Positions 33,658-42,644 of a stretch of DNA of 64,000 nt are shown piece by piece (position 1 is the stretch's first letter; each line of letters opens with the position of its first letter). The DNA is taken from contig NZ_JBFREB010000001.1 of assembly GCF_052114085.1 (NCBI RefSeq), forward strand, positions 1,364,001 through 1,428,000. Reading direction: 5' to 3'. This stretch comes from Leifsonia sp052114085. GTDB taxonomy: Bacteria; Actinomycetota; Actinomycetes; Actinomycetales; Microbacteriaceae. A model generated the notes under the pieces. It worked only from the letters and a program-made list of their open reading frames with translations, did not search any database and was not told the origin of the DNA. Made by a program: the position numbers and the translations under genes.

Positions 33658-35876
33658 CCTCCGCGACCGCTCCCGGCCCGGCCGACGCGGGCGCCATCGG
33701 CCTGGACTCCCGGCTGACCGGCGTCCTCGGGGGTCGCACCGCGTCCGCGTTCGAGAAGGCGTTCGGGATGCGCACCGTCGCCGACCTGCTCAGCCACTAC
33801 CCGCGGCGCTATGCGAAGCGCGGGGAGCTGACCGCCCTGGCGAACCTCCCGCTCGACGAGAACGTCACGATCATCGCCGAGGTGCTGCGGGTGCAGGAGC
33901 GTCCCATGCGTGCTCGGCGCGGCAGCATCCTGGAGGTGAAGATCTCCGACGGCGAGGGCATCCTGACGCTCACCTTCTTCAACCAGGCGTGGCGGTCGCG
34001 TGAGCTGATTCCCGGAGTGCGCGGGATCTTCGCGGGAAAGGTCTCGGCGTACCGCGGTGCACTGCAGTTGGCGCATCCCGACTACGAGCTCTTCGAGCCG
34101 GACGCCGAGAACGCCGTGAGTCCGGGCAGTGCTGCCGCGAAGGAGTGGGCGCTGACACCGATCCCGATCTACCCGGCCACCGGCACGGTCGCGAGCTGGC
34201 AGGTGCAGAAGGCTGTGGCGCTCGCGTTGGATTCGCTCGGCCCGGTGCCCGATCCGGTGCCGAATGCGGTGGTCGCCGAGCGCGGACTGGTGTCGTTCCG
34301 CGACGCGCTGGAGGGCATCCATCGCCCGCAGAAGGATGCCCAGTGGCAGCGCGCTCGCGACGCGCTGCGCTTCGAGGAGGCGTTCGTGCTGCAGGCGGCG
34401 CTGCTGCAGCAGCGGGCGGCCACGCGGCAGGTTGCGGCCACTCCACGAAAGCCCGTTCCGGGCGGCCTGCTGGAGCGCTTCGACGCGGCGCTGCCGTTCG
34501 CGCTCACCGGAGACCAGGATGTGGTCGGCGGCGAGATCGAGCGCGATCTGGCCGGGACGGCAGCCATGCATCGGCTGGTGCAGGGCGAAGTCGGCTCGGG
34601 TAAGACGCTGGTGGCGCTCCGGGCGATGCTGGCGGTCGCGGACTCCGGCGGGCAGTCCGCGCTGCTCGCGCCCACCGAGGTGCTCGCATCGCAGCATCTC
34701 CGTTCCATCGCGGCGATGCTCGGTCCCGACCTCTCGGCCCAGCTCATGCCGACCCTGCTCACCGGTCAGCTGTCGGCGGCCGAACGCAAGCGCGCCCTGC
34801 TGCGGACCGTCTCCGGCCAGGCCCGGATCGTGGTGGGGACGCACGCCCTGCTCGGCGACGCGGTCACGTTCTACGACCTCGGTCTGGTGGTCGTCGACGA
34901 GCAGCACCGGTTCGGCGTCGAGCAGCGCGAGGCGCTCCGTGCGAAGGGCGGCACTCCGCCGCACGTGCTCGTGCTCACCGCGACGCCCATCCCGCGCACC
35001 GTGGCGATGACCGTCTTCGGCGACCTGGATGTGTCCACCATCGCCGAGCTCCCCGCGGGACGGCAGGGAATCGAGAGCTTCGTCGTGCCCCTCGCCGACC
35101 GGCCGGGCTGGGAGCGCCGCATCTGGGAGCGCGCGTCCGAGGAGATCGCGAAGGGCAGGCAGGTGTTCGTCGTCTGCCCGGCGATCTCCGGCAAGGATGC
35201 GGAGGACGACGGCGAGGAGCCGGAGCCGGACGGCGAGACCGCCGACGGCACTCCGCCCCGTCCGGTCGCGAGTGTGGAGGGCGTGGCCGCCCAGGTGCGC
35301 GCGGACCCGCTCTTTCGCGATACGCGCATCGGCGTCCTGCACGGCCGTCTGCCGTCCGAGACCAAGGACGAGGTGATGCGCGCTTTCGCGGGTGGCGACA
35401 TCGATCTGCTGATCGCGACGACCGTCATCGAGGTGGGGGTCAACGTGCCCAACGCGTCGGCGATGGTGGTGCTGGATGCGGACCGCTTCGGTGTCTCCCA
35501 GCTGCACCAGCTGCGCGGTCGCGTGGGCCGCGGCGACATCCCCGGGCTCTGCTTGCTCGTCACGGCCGCAGAGCCGGAGTCCCTGGCGCGGGAGCGCGTG
35601 GAGGCCGTCGCCGCGACGCTCGACGGCTTCGAGCTGGCGAACGTCGACCTGGAGCTGCGGCGTGAGGGCGACGTCCTGGGCAGCAGGCAGTCCGGCGGCC
35701 GTTCGTCGCTGCGGCTGCTGCGGGTCGCCTCCGACGGCGAGCTCATCGCCGAGGCGCGGGTCGCAGCCGAGGAGACGCTGGAGGCGGACCCCGGCCTGGC
35801 GCAGCATCCCGCCCTCGCGGCGGCTCTCGCCCGTCGGCTGGACGAGAGCGAGCGGGCGTTCCTCGGCAAGTCGTAG
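33654..35876 (+). CDS. recG: ATP-dependent DNA helicase RecG
   Basis: Branch-migrating helicase that rescues stalled replication forks. The N-terminal wedge/OB domain has KAFGMRTVADLLSHYPRRY and ISDGEGILTLTFFNQAW. The helicase core begins at LPFALTGDQD, with Walker A LVQGEVGSGKTLVALRAM, LLAPTEVLASQH, Walker B VVVDEQHRFGVEQR (DEQH), LTATPIPRTVAMT, IATTVIEVGVNVPNA and LHQLRGRVGRG, and ends with the RecG-specific C-terminal region. The ATG overlaps the TPR stop. The 740 residues are full length. Confidence 0.96.
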   Translation: MTSATAPGPADAGAIGLDSRLTGVLGGRTASAFEKAFGMRTVADLLSHYPRRYAKRGELTALANLPLDENVTIIAEVLRVQERPMRARRGSILEVKISDGEGILTLTFFNQAWRSRELIPGVRGIFAGKVSAYRGALQLAHPDYELFEPDAENAVSPGSAAAKEWALTPIPIYPATGTVASWQVQKAVALALDSLGPVPDPVPNAVVAERGLVSFRDALEGIHRPQKDAQWQRARDALRFEEAFVLQAALLQQRAATRQVAATPRKPVPGGLLERFDAALPFALTGDQDVVGGEIERDLAGTAAMHRLVQGEVGSGKTLVALRAMLAVADSGGQSALLAPTEVLASQHLRSIAAMLGPDLSAQLMPTLLTGQLSAAERKRALLRTVSGQARIVVGTHALLGDAVTFYDLGLVVVDEQHRFGVEQREALRAKGGTPPHVLVLTATPIPRTVAMTVFGDLDVSTIAELPAGRQGIESFVVPLADRPGWERRIWERASEEIAKGRQVFVVCPAISGKDAEDDGEEPEPDGETADGTPPRPVASVEGVAAQVRADPLFRDTRIGVLHGRLPSETKDEVMRAFAGGDIDLLIATTVIEVGVNVPNASAMVVLDADRFGVSQLHQLRGRVGRGDIPGLCLLVTAAEPESLARERVEAVAATLDGFELANVDLELRREGDVLGSRQSGGRSSLRLLRVASDGELIAEARVAAEETLEADPGLAQHPALAAALARRLDESERAFLGKS

Positions 35877-35948
35877 CCGCCGCAGGGCCGCTCCAGGGAC
35901 GAAACCCGTTGGTAACGGATTCACAACGAAATGCCGGGATCCGCGGGA

Positions 35949-35954
35949 TAGTCT
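35949..35954 (+). promoter_or_regulatory. -10 box TAGTCT for coaD
   Basis: Hexamer 8 nt before ATG 35963; the intervening GAGGGC could still serve as a weak ribosome site. Confidence 0.45.
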
Positions 35955-35962
35955 GAGGGCCT

Positions 35963-36445
35963 ATGAACAGGATCGCCGTTGTCCCTGGATCGTTCGACCC
36001 GGTCACCCTCGGGCACCTCGACGTGATCGAGCGTGCTGCAGGGCTCTGGGATGAGGTCCACGTCCTGGTGGTCCACAACCCGGACAAGTCGGCGATGCTC
36101 CCCATCGCCCAGCGGGTCGCCCTGATCGAGAAGTCGATCGAGGATGCCGGGATCGTCGGCAACATCGTCCTCGCCTCGTGGTCGGTCGGGCTGCTGGTCG
36201 ACTACTGCACCGACGTCGGCGCGCACGTGCTGGTGAAGGGCATCCGCTCGCAGGTCGACGTGGCCTACGAGACGCCGATGGCCATCGTCAACCGCCATCT
36301 CGCAGACGTCGAGACGGTGTTCCTGCTGCCGAACCCGGCGAACGCGCACGTGTCGAGTTCGCTGGTCCGCCAGGTGTCCGCCCTCGGCGGCGACGTGAGC
36401 CCGTATGTCCCGCCGGCCGTGCACGAGTACCTCCAGGAAACGTGA
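35963..36445 (+). CDS. coaD: phosphopantetheine adenylyltransferase
   Basis: Fourth step of coenzyme A synthesis: adenylates 4'-phosphopantetheine. The nucleotidyltransferase motifs are intact: VVPGSFDPVTLGHLDVIERA (with the GHLD catalytic His), VVHNPDKSAML, LVKGIRSQVDVAYE and the HVSSSLVRQVSALGGDVSPY tail. The length of 160 residues is normal. It follows recG, the usual actinobacterial order, and precedes the second MoxR module by only 11 nt, so the two may share a transcript. Confidence 0.96.
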   Translation: MNRIAVVPGSFDPVTLGHLDVIERAAGLWDEVHVLVVHNPDKSAMLPIAQRVALIEKSIEDAGIVGNIVLASWSVGLLVDYCTDVGAHVLVKGIRSQVDVAYETPMAIVNRHLADVETVFLLPNPANAHVSSSLVRQVSALGGDVSPYVPPAVHEYLQET

Positions 36446-36456
36446 GCGCAGGAGTC

Positions 36457-37515
36457 ATGAACAGTTACGCGACGCGCCAGCCCACCGAATCGTCCGTCGC
36501 GCCCGAGGAGGACACCGGGACCGTTCCCGGCATGGACCTGGACGAGCTGCGTCGCGCTGCCGAGCAGATCACCGCGAACGTCGAGTCCGTCATCGACGGC
36601 AAGCACGAAGCCGTTCGCACCTCGCTCGTGGTCCTGCTCGCCGAGGGGCACCTTCTGATCGAGGACGTCCCGGGCGTCGGCAAGACCATGCTGGCGAAGT
36701 CGCTCGCGAAGTCGGTCGACTGCACGGTCAGCCGTATCCAGTTCACCCCCGATCTGCTGCCCAGCGACGTCACCGGCGTCTCGGTCTACAACCAGGCGGA
36801 GCGGAGGTTCGAGTTCAAGCCGGGCGCGATCTTCGCCAACATCGTGATCGGCGACGAGATCAATCGCGCCAGCCCGAAGACGCAGTCGGCGCTTCTGGAG
36901 TGCATGGAGGAGCGTCAGGTCACAGTCGACGGTTCGACGTATCCCCTCGCCGCGCCCTTCATCGTGGTGGCCACGCAGAACCCGGTCGAGATGGAGGGGA
37001 CATACGCCCTGCCCGAGGCCCAGCGCGACCGCTTCATGGCGCGCATCGCGATGGGCTACCCGGACGAGAACTCCGAGCTGGCGATGCTGACGACCCGAGA
37101 CACCTCGAGCCCGCTCTCGCGTATCCGGCCGGTGGTCACCTCCGACGAGCTGCGGGCGATGATGATCACCGCGCGGAGCGTGTTCACCTCGACGCCGGTG
37201 AAGCAGTACGCGGTGGACCTGGTGCGCGCGACCCGTGAAGACCGTGACCTCCGCCTCGGTGCGAGCCCGCGCGCCACCCTGCAGCTGATCCGCGCCGCAA
37301 AGGCGACCGCGGCCCTGGCCGGACGCGACTTCGTCCTTCCGGACGATGTGGACGCCCTGGCGGTGCCCGTCCTCAGCCACCGGCTGCTGCCGACGAGTCG
37401 TGCGCTCGGTCACCATCACGAGAGCGCTCCCGTGATCGCCGACATCGTGCGCCGGATCGTCGCCGCTACGCCGGTCCCGGTCGGCGCAGGCTCCGTGGGC
37501 GGCACAGGGCGCTGA
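36457..37515 (+). CDS. MoxR family AAA+ ATPase (second copy)
   Basis: A 352-residue AAA+ ATPase paralogous to the one at 18219. Walker A is LLIEDVPGVGKTMLAKSLAK, Walker B IVIGDEINRASPKTQSALLE, with ATQNPVEMEGTYALPEAQ and DRFMARIAMG. It has an extra N-terminal segment of about 35 polar residues (MNSYATRQPTESSVAPEE). ATG 36457 follows AGGAG; the open frame extends upstream into coaD but without coding character. It lies one base before the DUF58 partner, the standard MoxR-DUF58 pairing. Confidence 0.93.
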   Translation: MNSYATRQPTESSVAPEEDTGTVPGMDLDELRRAAEQITANVESVIDGKHEAVRTSLVVLLAEGHLLIEDVPGVGKTMLAKSLAKSVDCTVSRIQFTPDLLPSDVTGVSVYNQAERRFEFKPGAIFANIVIGDEINRASPKTQSALLECMEERQVTVDGSTYPLAAPFIVVATQNPVEMEGTYALPEAQRDRFMARIAMGYPDENSELAMLTTRDTSSPLSRIRPVVTSDELRAMMITARSVFTSTPVKQYAVDLVRATREDRDLRLGASPRATLQLIRAAKATAALAGRDFVLPDDVDALAVPVLSHRLLPTSRALGHHHESAPVIADIVRRIVAATPVPVGAGSVGGTGR

Positions 37516-37516
37516 C

Positions 37517-38848
37517 ATGCCGGGCCGTGGTCGTGCCTCGTCGCCGCTCAAGCGGCCGCGGCCGACCGCGCGCGGCTGGACGCTCGGCGCAGTCGGCGTC
37601 CTGGCCCTCGTCGCATCGGCGATGTTCGGCCGCACCGACGTGCTGTTCGTGGGTGTCTTCCTGACGGTCCTCCCGCTCGCCGCGATGATCTCGGTCACGG
37701 TGGACCGCCCGCGCCTGACCGTTACGCGCAGCTTCCATCCCGATGTCGTCGCGGTGGGGGAGCACGCCACGATCGTGACCACCGCTCGCAACCAGTCACC
37801 GCGTCCGAGCCCCGCGGCCCGGTGGCGCGAATCGGCGCCGCGGGTCGTGGGCGTGCAGGCCTCCGCGCCATTCCCGAGGCTGGGCGCCCATCAGCCGGAC
37901 GGCGGCCTCGGGCGCGACACCGTCGTCCTGCGGCAGGATGTGGTGCCCGAGCGGCGCGGCGCCCACGCCGTCGGCCCGCTGATCGTGAGCCGCACCGACC
38001 CGTTCGGTGTCGCGTACGCGGAGTACGCGATCGGCCAGCCCCGGCAGCTCCTGGTTACTCCTCGCGTGGTTCCACTCTCCCGGGGCGAGTTGGATGTGGC
38101 CCACAGCGAAGGCACCGAGCACGAGCTGCTGCGCCACAGCATCCCGAGCGCCGACGAGCTGATCGCCCGCGAGTACCGACCGGGCGACCCGTTGCGGCGG
38201 GTGCACTGGCGGGCGACCGCGCGGCACGACCAGCTGATGGTGCGCCAGGAGGAGCAGCGCAGCAATCCGGAGGCCTGGATGCTGATGGACACGCGCCAAC
38301 TCACCGCGCATCCCGAGGTCGCGGCCGATGAGTTCGAAACCCTCGTCGATCTGGTGGCGTCGATCGGCGTGCACCTGCTGGACGAGGGTTTCGTGGTCAG
38401 CGTGGTGGAGACCGGGGACCGGCAGCTGTCCGGCCGCAGCGGCGCCGGACGGACCGGCACCCTGGGTTCCGTGACTGCGACCTACGACATGGGCAGCGCC
38501 GACCGGATGCTGCTGGGCGACCTCGCGGCGGTCGAGACGTCCGCGTCAGCGCGGGACGACGCGGTCTCCGAGCTGGGAGCGGGCCTGCGCAAAGCGGGCC
38601 GGCCCGTTCCGGTCTTCGCCGTTCTGGCCGGCGCGGCCCCCGCGGAGCTCGGAGCCCTCGCGTCGCTTCGCTCGATGGGCGACCCCGCCGTGGCCTTCGT
38701 CGCGACCTCCACGCCGGTAGAAGCCGTCGAGGTGCTCGCCGACGCCGGTTGGCTCTGCGTGACCTTCGAGGCAGGCGACGACCCGGCGGACTGCTGGCAG
38801 CGCGCTCTGCGCAACCAGCGAGCGCGTGTGGTGTCCCGTGGCGACTGA
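37517..38848 (+). CDS. DUF58 domain protein (second copy)
   Basis: A 443-residue membrane-anchored protein with a basic N-terminus, two helices (about 20-60), a beta-rich domain (VTRSFHPDVVAVGEHATIV), and the DUF58 signature YRPGDPLRRVHWRATARHD followed by QLMVRQEE and MLMDTRQL. It is the partner of the adjacent MoxR ATPase and a paralogue of the gene at 19252. It starts one base after the MoxR stop and overlaps the transglutaminase gene by 11 bp. Confidence 0.9.
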   Translation: MPGRGRASSPLKRPRPTARGWTLGAVGVLALVASAMFGRTDVLFVGVFLTVLPLAAMISVTVDRPRLTVTRSFHPDVVAVGEHATIVTTARNQSPRPSPAARWRESAPRVVGVQASAPFPRLGAHQPDGGLGRDTVVLRQDVVPERRGAHAVGPLIVSRTDPFGVAYAEYAIGQPRQLLVTPRVVPLSRGELDVAHSEGTEHELLRHSIPSADELIAREYRPGDPLRRVHWRATARHDQLMVRQEEQRSNPEAWMLMDTRQLTAHPEVAADEFETLVDLVASIGVHLLDEGFVVSVVETGDRQLSGRSGAGRTGTLGSVTATYDMGSADRMLLGDLAAVETSASARDDAVSELGAGLRKAGRPVPVFAVLAGAAPAELGALASLRSMGDPAVAFVATSTPVEAVEVLADAGWLCVTFEAGDDPADCWQRALRNQRARVVSRGD

Positions 38849-41105
38849 CTCCCTCGCTCTCGCGGTCCCGCGCGTAGCCGTCCGGCGGAGGATCGGCTAC
38901 TGGCGGATCACCGGCGCCCTCATGCTGCAGGTGCTCGCGGTGAGCTATGCGCTCATCGGGCTCATCCAGGGCGCAGGGTGGTGGTTCGGGCTGGTCGGCA
39001 CGGCGGCGTTCGTGCTCGCGACCGGCGCCGGCCTGCGCAGCGTCGGCGTACCGCGCGGAGTCGTGCCGGTGATCCTGCTGGTCGAATCGGCGGCCATCAT
39101 GACCGCGGCGTTCGGTCGCGGCAGCGGACTGCTCGGCCTCATCCCCACGCCGACGACCGTTTCGAATTGGTCGCAATACCTGCAGCAGGCGATGCTGTCG
39201 ATCTACCAGCAGGGCACTCCGGCCGAGGCGCTGCCCGAGTTCCTGTTCCTGGTCGTGGGAGGCGGCTGTCTGCTGGCGCTGCTGCTCGACACGCTGGCGG
39301 TCGCCATCCGCACGCCGGCGTTCACCGCACTCGTGGTCGGCGCCGTCCTCGTCGTCCCCGGCGCCCTGCTGGGCGACGGTCTCGATCCGTTCGCGCTGGC
39401 CGCCTCCGCCGCCGCGTACCTCTGGCTCCTGCGGTGCGACGTCCGCACCCGCCGGTCGGCCACGTCGCGGCCGGGCGCCGCCCTCTCCGTCGGTGCGTCG
39501 GCCGTGGCCGTCGCCATCGTGCTCGCCGGCACCGCGCCGGGGTTCGACCAGGGCGGTGCGACCTCCTTCACCGCGGGCGGCATCTCCATCGGGGGCACCG
39601 TGACCCCGCTCGTCGACCTGGGCAAAGACCTGCGTCGCCCGGCAGCCGTGCGCGCCCTGACCTATACGACGACGGCGGCGAACGGCCAGTACCTCAAGCT
39701 GGCTTCGCTCGATCAGTTCACCGGCTCGGTGTGGAAGCACCGCGAACGCGACACCAACCGCCTCGCGGACGGTGCGAAGATCGGGCCGATCGCCGGCCTC
39801 TCGACGGAGGTCAAGACGACGAAGATCACGACGACGATCGCGATCGACAACATGACCAGCCGCTGGCTTCCCGCTCCCGCGCCGGTGCAGTCCGTCAAAG
39901 GACTGAGCGGCACCTGGTCGTGGGATCCGGACGACCTGACGATCGGCGGGATCAACTCGACGACCCAGAATCAGAAGTACACCGCGACCAGCGTCATGCT
40001 GCAGCCGACTGCCGTGCAGCTGAAAGCCGCCGGAGGCCTGGTGCCGGAGGATGTGCAGCACGACCTCTTCCTCCCGCCCAACACCCCGGCGATCATCGAG
40101 CAGACGGCCCTGAAGGCGACGGGCGATGCGCTCACCGAGTACGACAAGGCCGTCGCGCTCCAGGACTACTTCCGCGACAACAGCTTCGTGTACTCCACGC
40201 AGACCCCGCTCAAGCAGGGCTTCGACGGGGACGGTACCCGGGTCATCGCGAAGTTCCTCGAGGTGAAGAGCGGGTACTGCGTCCACTTCGCCTCGGCGAT
40301 GGCCCTGATGGCACGCACCCTCGGCATCCCGTCGCGCGTCGCGGAGGGATACCTGCCCGGGGCGACGAGCGGCGGCACCGCCACGAACCCGGGTGAATAC
40401 ACGGTCACCAGCGACGACCTGCACGCGTGGCCGGAACTGTATTTCGCGGGCGTCGGCTGGGTGCCGTTCGAGCCGACCGTCGGCCGCGGCACGGTGCCCG
40501 ACTACACGCGACCGCAGACGGACGCCGCAGCACCCGCACCCACCTCCACCTCCACCTCGGGCGCGGCGCCGCGCGCGCTTGTGCCGACCGACCCGGCGAA
40601 CCTCTCCGGCTCAGCCGCCTTCACCGGGCAGTCCAGCGCCCAGCCGATTGCAACCGGCATCGGCGTCGGAATCCTGGTTCTCGCTGTGCTGCTGGTGCCT
40701 GCCGTGTGGCGCCGGATGCGTCGAAGGCGGCGCCTCCGCGAGCTGACCGACGAGTGGGGAGGTGCCTCCCTGGTCTGGGACGAACTGCGCGACACGGTGC
40801 GTGACCTGGGCTGGATGGCGCCCGCGACCGAGACGCCGCGCGTGTTCGCCGGCCGGGTCGCGGCCGCCGTCGCGGGGACGCCGGGGGAGGAGGCCGTGAT
40901 GCGCCTGCTCGGCGAACTGGAGCGCGACGCCTACGGACCGCCGACGCGGCGCTGGGCGGGCGGTCTGGCGGACGACTTGGGCGCGGTGCTCTCCGCCCTC
41001 GAGGCGCAGGCCGGGCCGGCACTCCGCTTGAAGGCGGCGCTCATTCCTGTGTCCTTGCTGCCAGCGGGCTGGCCTTCTGCCGCGCGACCGCGGAGTGCCG
41101 CGTAA
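38838..41105 (+). CDS. TgpA-like transglutaminase-domain membrane protein (catalytic residues intact)
   Basis: A 755-residue protein with six to seven N-terminal helices, a periplasm-side transglutaminase core, a C-terminal helix (about residues 607-629) and a cytosolic tail. The catalytic segment is KSGYCVHFASAMALMARTLG with C481, followed by DLHAWPELYFAGVGWVPFEP with H529, so the Cys-His pair is present, unlike its paralogue at 20565. GTG 38838 is preferred over GTG 38826, which would add four residues. It completes the second MoxR-DUF58-transglutaminase module. The likely role is modification or remodelling of envelope proteins, inferred from family. Confidence 0.91.
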   Translation: MATDSLALAVPRVAVRRRIGYWRITGALMLQVLAVSYALIGLIQGAGWWFGLVGTAAFVLATGAGLRSVGVPRGVVPVILLVESAAIMTAAFGRGSGLLGLIPTPTTVSNWSQYLQQAMLSIYQQGTPAEALPEFLFLVVGGGCLLALLLDTLAVAIRTPAFTALVVGAVLVVPGALLGDGLDPFALAASAAAYLWLLRCDVRTRRSATSRPGAALSVGASAVAVAIVLAGTAPGFDQGGATSFTAGGISIGGTVTPLVDLGKDLRRPAAVRALTYTTTAANGQYLKLASLDQFTGSVWKHRERDTNRLADGAKIGPIAGLSTEVKTTKITTTIAIDNMTSRWLPAPAPVQSVKGLSGTWSWDPDDLTIGGINSTTQNQKYTATSVMLQPTAVQLKAAGGLVPEDVQHDLFLPPNTPAIIEQTALKATGDALTEYDKAVALQDYFRDNSFVYSTQTPLKQGFDGDGTRVIAKFLEVKSGYCVHFASAMALMARTLGIPSRVAEGYLPGATSGGTATNPGEYTVTSDDLHAWPELYFAGVGWVPFEPTVGRGTVPDYTRPQTDAAAPAPTSTSTSGAAPRALVPTDPANLSGSAAFTGQSSAQPIATGIGVGILVLAVLLVPAVWRRMRRRRRLRELTDEWGGASLVWDELRDTVRDLGWMAPATETPRVFAGRVAAAVAGTPGEEAVMRLLGELERDAYGPPTRRWAGGLADDLGAVLSALEAQAGPALRLKAALIPVSLLPAGWPSAARPRSAA

Positions 41106-41108
41106 AAT
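41103..41108 (+). promoter_or_regulatory. -10 box TAAAAT for the DUF177-rpmF operon
   Basis: Near-consensus hexamer 8 nt before GTG 41117. It overlaps the stop codon of the transglutaminase gene. Confidence 0.6.
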
Positions 41109-41116
41109 AGTTCCTC

Positions 41117-41701
41117 GTGACTACGAAGAACTCCCCGTACGCGGTCAACGTGTACGACCTCATCCGCCATCCGGGCACGATGCGCGAGCAGCGGGTCAAC
41201 ATCCCTGTGACGGAAAAACTGGGCGAAGGACTGCTCAACGTCCCGGAGGGCGAGACCATCGACCTCGACCTCCGTATCGAGTCCATGCACGAAGGCATTC
41301 TCATCACCGCTGAGGGGCAGACCACTGCCGCCGGCGTGTGCGGGCGCTGCCTGATCGACATCGAGCAGCCTGTCCAAGTCGATTTCCAAGAACTTTTCGC
41401 GTATCCTTCTGAGGAAGCTTTCGATTATGAGGTTCACGACGACCACGTGGATCTTGAACCTCTGATCAGAGATACGGTGGTGCTGTCACTGCCGTTCCAG
41501 CCGGTGTGCCGGCCGGACTGCCCGGGTCTCGACCCCGAGACCGGGGAGAGGCTGGCGGATGTACCGGACCACGAGCCCACGGAGATCATCGATCCCCGCT
41601 GGTCTGCGCTGACGAATTTTTCGGCGCTCGCTGGTTTGCAGGCTTCCGACACCGATGAACCCCGACCGAACTCAGCCGGAACAAACACAGAGAAGAGATA
41701 G
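41117..41701 (+). CDS. DUF177 (YceD) family protein
   Basis: A 194-residue protein of the YceD/DUF177 family, which is linked to ribosome assembly and 23S rRNA stability and nearly always encoded before rpmF, as here (2 nt apart). Visible landmarks: PYAVNVYDLIRHPGTM, the zinc-like Cys pair AAGVCGRCLIDIEQPVQV, ELFAYPSEEA, and the second Cys set PVCRPDCPGLDPETGE. The C-terminal tail is polar and variable. GTG 41117 lies 8 nt after TAAAAT, a leaderless or near-leaderless start. Confidence 0.92.
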   Translation: MTTKNSPYAVNVYDLIRHPGTMREQRVNIPVTEKLGEGLLNVPEGETIDLDLRIESMHEGILITAEGQTTAAGVCGRCLIDIEQPVQVDFQELFAYPSEEAFDYEVHDDHVDLEPLIRDTVVLSLPFQPVCRPDCPGLDPETGERLADVPDHEPTEIIDPRWSALTNFSALAGLQASDTDEPRPNSAGTNTEKR

Positions 41702-41703
41702 TC

Positions 41704-41907
41704 ATGGCCGTCCCGAAGCGGAAGCAGTCGCGCGCCAACACCCACGCCCGCCGTTCGCAGTGGAAGGCTGAGGTCCCCACGCTCGTCAAGACCATCGAGA
41801 ACGGCAAGGTCACGTACAGCCTGCCGCACCGCGCCAAGGTCGTCGAGGACTCCGCGGGCACCGCGCTCTTCCTCGAGTACAAGGGCCGCAAGGTCGCCGA
41901 CGTCTGA
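41704..41907 (+). CDS. rpmF: 50S ribosomal protein L32
   Basis: A 67-residue ribosomal protein: MAVPKRKQSRANTHARRSQW is the diagnostic N-terminus. It lacks the zinc-ribbon cysteines, so it is the Cys-minus form. In many actinobacteria a zinc-independent paralogue is controlled by Zur; nothing here shows such control. It lies 2 nt after DUF177 and 23 nt before rnc, the conserved order. Confidence 0.95.
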   Translation: MAVPKRKQSRANTHARRSQWKAEVPTLVKTIENGKVTYSLPHRAKVVEDSAGTALFLEYKGRKVADV

Positions 41908-41930
41908 TCGTCGCTCACGCAGGAAAGACT

Positions 41931-42644
41931 GTGGTCGCAGAGAACGCTGACCGCAGCGCACTTCTCGAGAAGCTCGGGGTCGATATCGACCCCGAGCTTC
42001 TTGAGCTTGCCCTGACACATCGCTCGTACGCGTACGAGCACGGCGGCATCCCCAACAACGAGCGCCTCGAGTTTCTCGGCGACTCGATCCTGGGGCAGGC
42101 GGTCACCGTCAAGCTGTTCCGCGAGAACCCGCACCTCGACGAGGGCGAACTCGCGAAGCGCCGCGCCAGCCTGGTGAGTTCCGTCGCCCTTGCGGAGGTC
42201 GCGCGCAGTATCGGACTGGGGGAGTACCTCAAGCTGGGCCGCGGCGAGAACCAGAGCGGCGGACGCGAGAAGCCGTCGATCCTGGCGGACACGGTCGAGG
42301 CGCTGATCGGCGCCACCTACCTCGATGCCGGCGGTGACGCCGCGACCGCGCTTGTGCTGCGGCTGGTCGAGCCGTTACTCGGCGATCCCAGCCGGTTCGG
42401 CGCTGCGATGGACCCGAAGACCAGCCTGCAGGAGGCAGCGGCCCACCGCGGTGCAGGGCTACCGGTCTACACCGTGACGAACACCGGGCCCGACCACTCC
42501 AAGACCTTCCACGCCACTGTCGAGGTCGGCGGTCTCGTCCGCGCGACCGGCGAGGGAACCAGCAAGAAGCAAGCCGAGATGGCAGCGGCGCTCACCGCCT
42601 GGACGGAACTGACGAGTCGGCGTGCCCGAGCTTCCCGAGGTTGA
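41931..42644 (+). CDS. rnc: ribonuclease III
   Basis: Cuts double-stranded RNA in rRNA maturation and mRNA decay. The catalytic signature NERLEFLGDSILG is intact, with later acidic residues in PSILADTVEALIGATYLD. A C-terminal double-stranded RNA-binding domain follows (DPKTSLQEAAAHRG, GEGTSKKQAEMAAALTAW). The 237 residues are full length. GTG 41931 has AGGAAAG upstream. The stop lies inside the mutM gene by 23 bp. Confidence 0.95.
   Translation: MVAENADRSALLEKLGVDIDPELLELALTHRSYAYEHGGIPNNERLEFLGDSILGQAVTVKLFRENPHLDEGELAKRRASLVSSVALAEVARSIGLGEYLKLGRGENQSGGREKPSILADTVEALIGATYLDAGGDAATALVLRLVEPLLGDPSRFGAAMDPKTSLQEAAAHRGAGLPVYTVTNTGPDHSKTFHATVEVGGLVRATGEGTSKKQAEMAAALTAWTELTSRRARASRG

Noticed and set aside
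33453..35924. An 823-codon minus-strand open frame opposite recG
   Set aside because: No recognisable motif, biased composition, and full overlap with a conserved RecG reading frame.
36178..36456. Upstream extension of the second MoxR frame into coaD
   Set aside because: The extension is in a different frame of a conserved gene and reads as Arg/Gly-rich shadow; AGGAG before ATG 36457 marks the real start.
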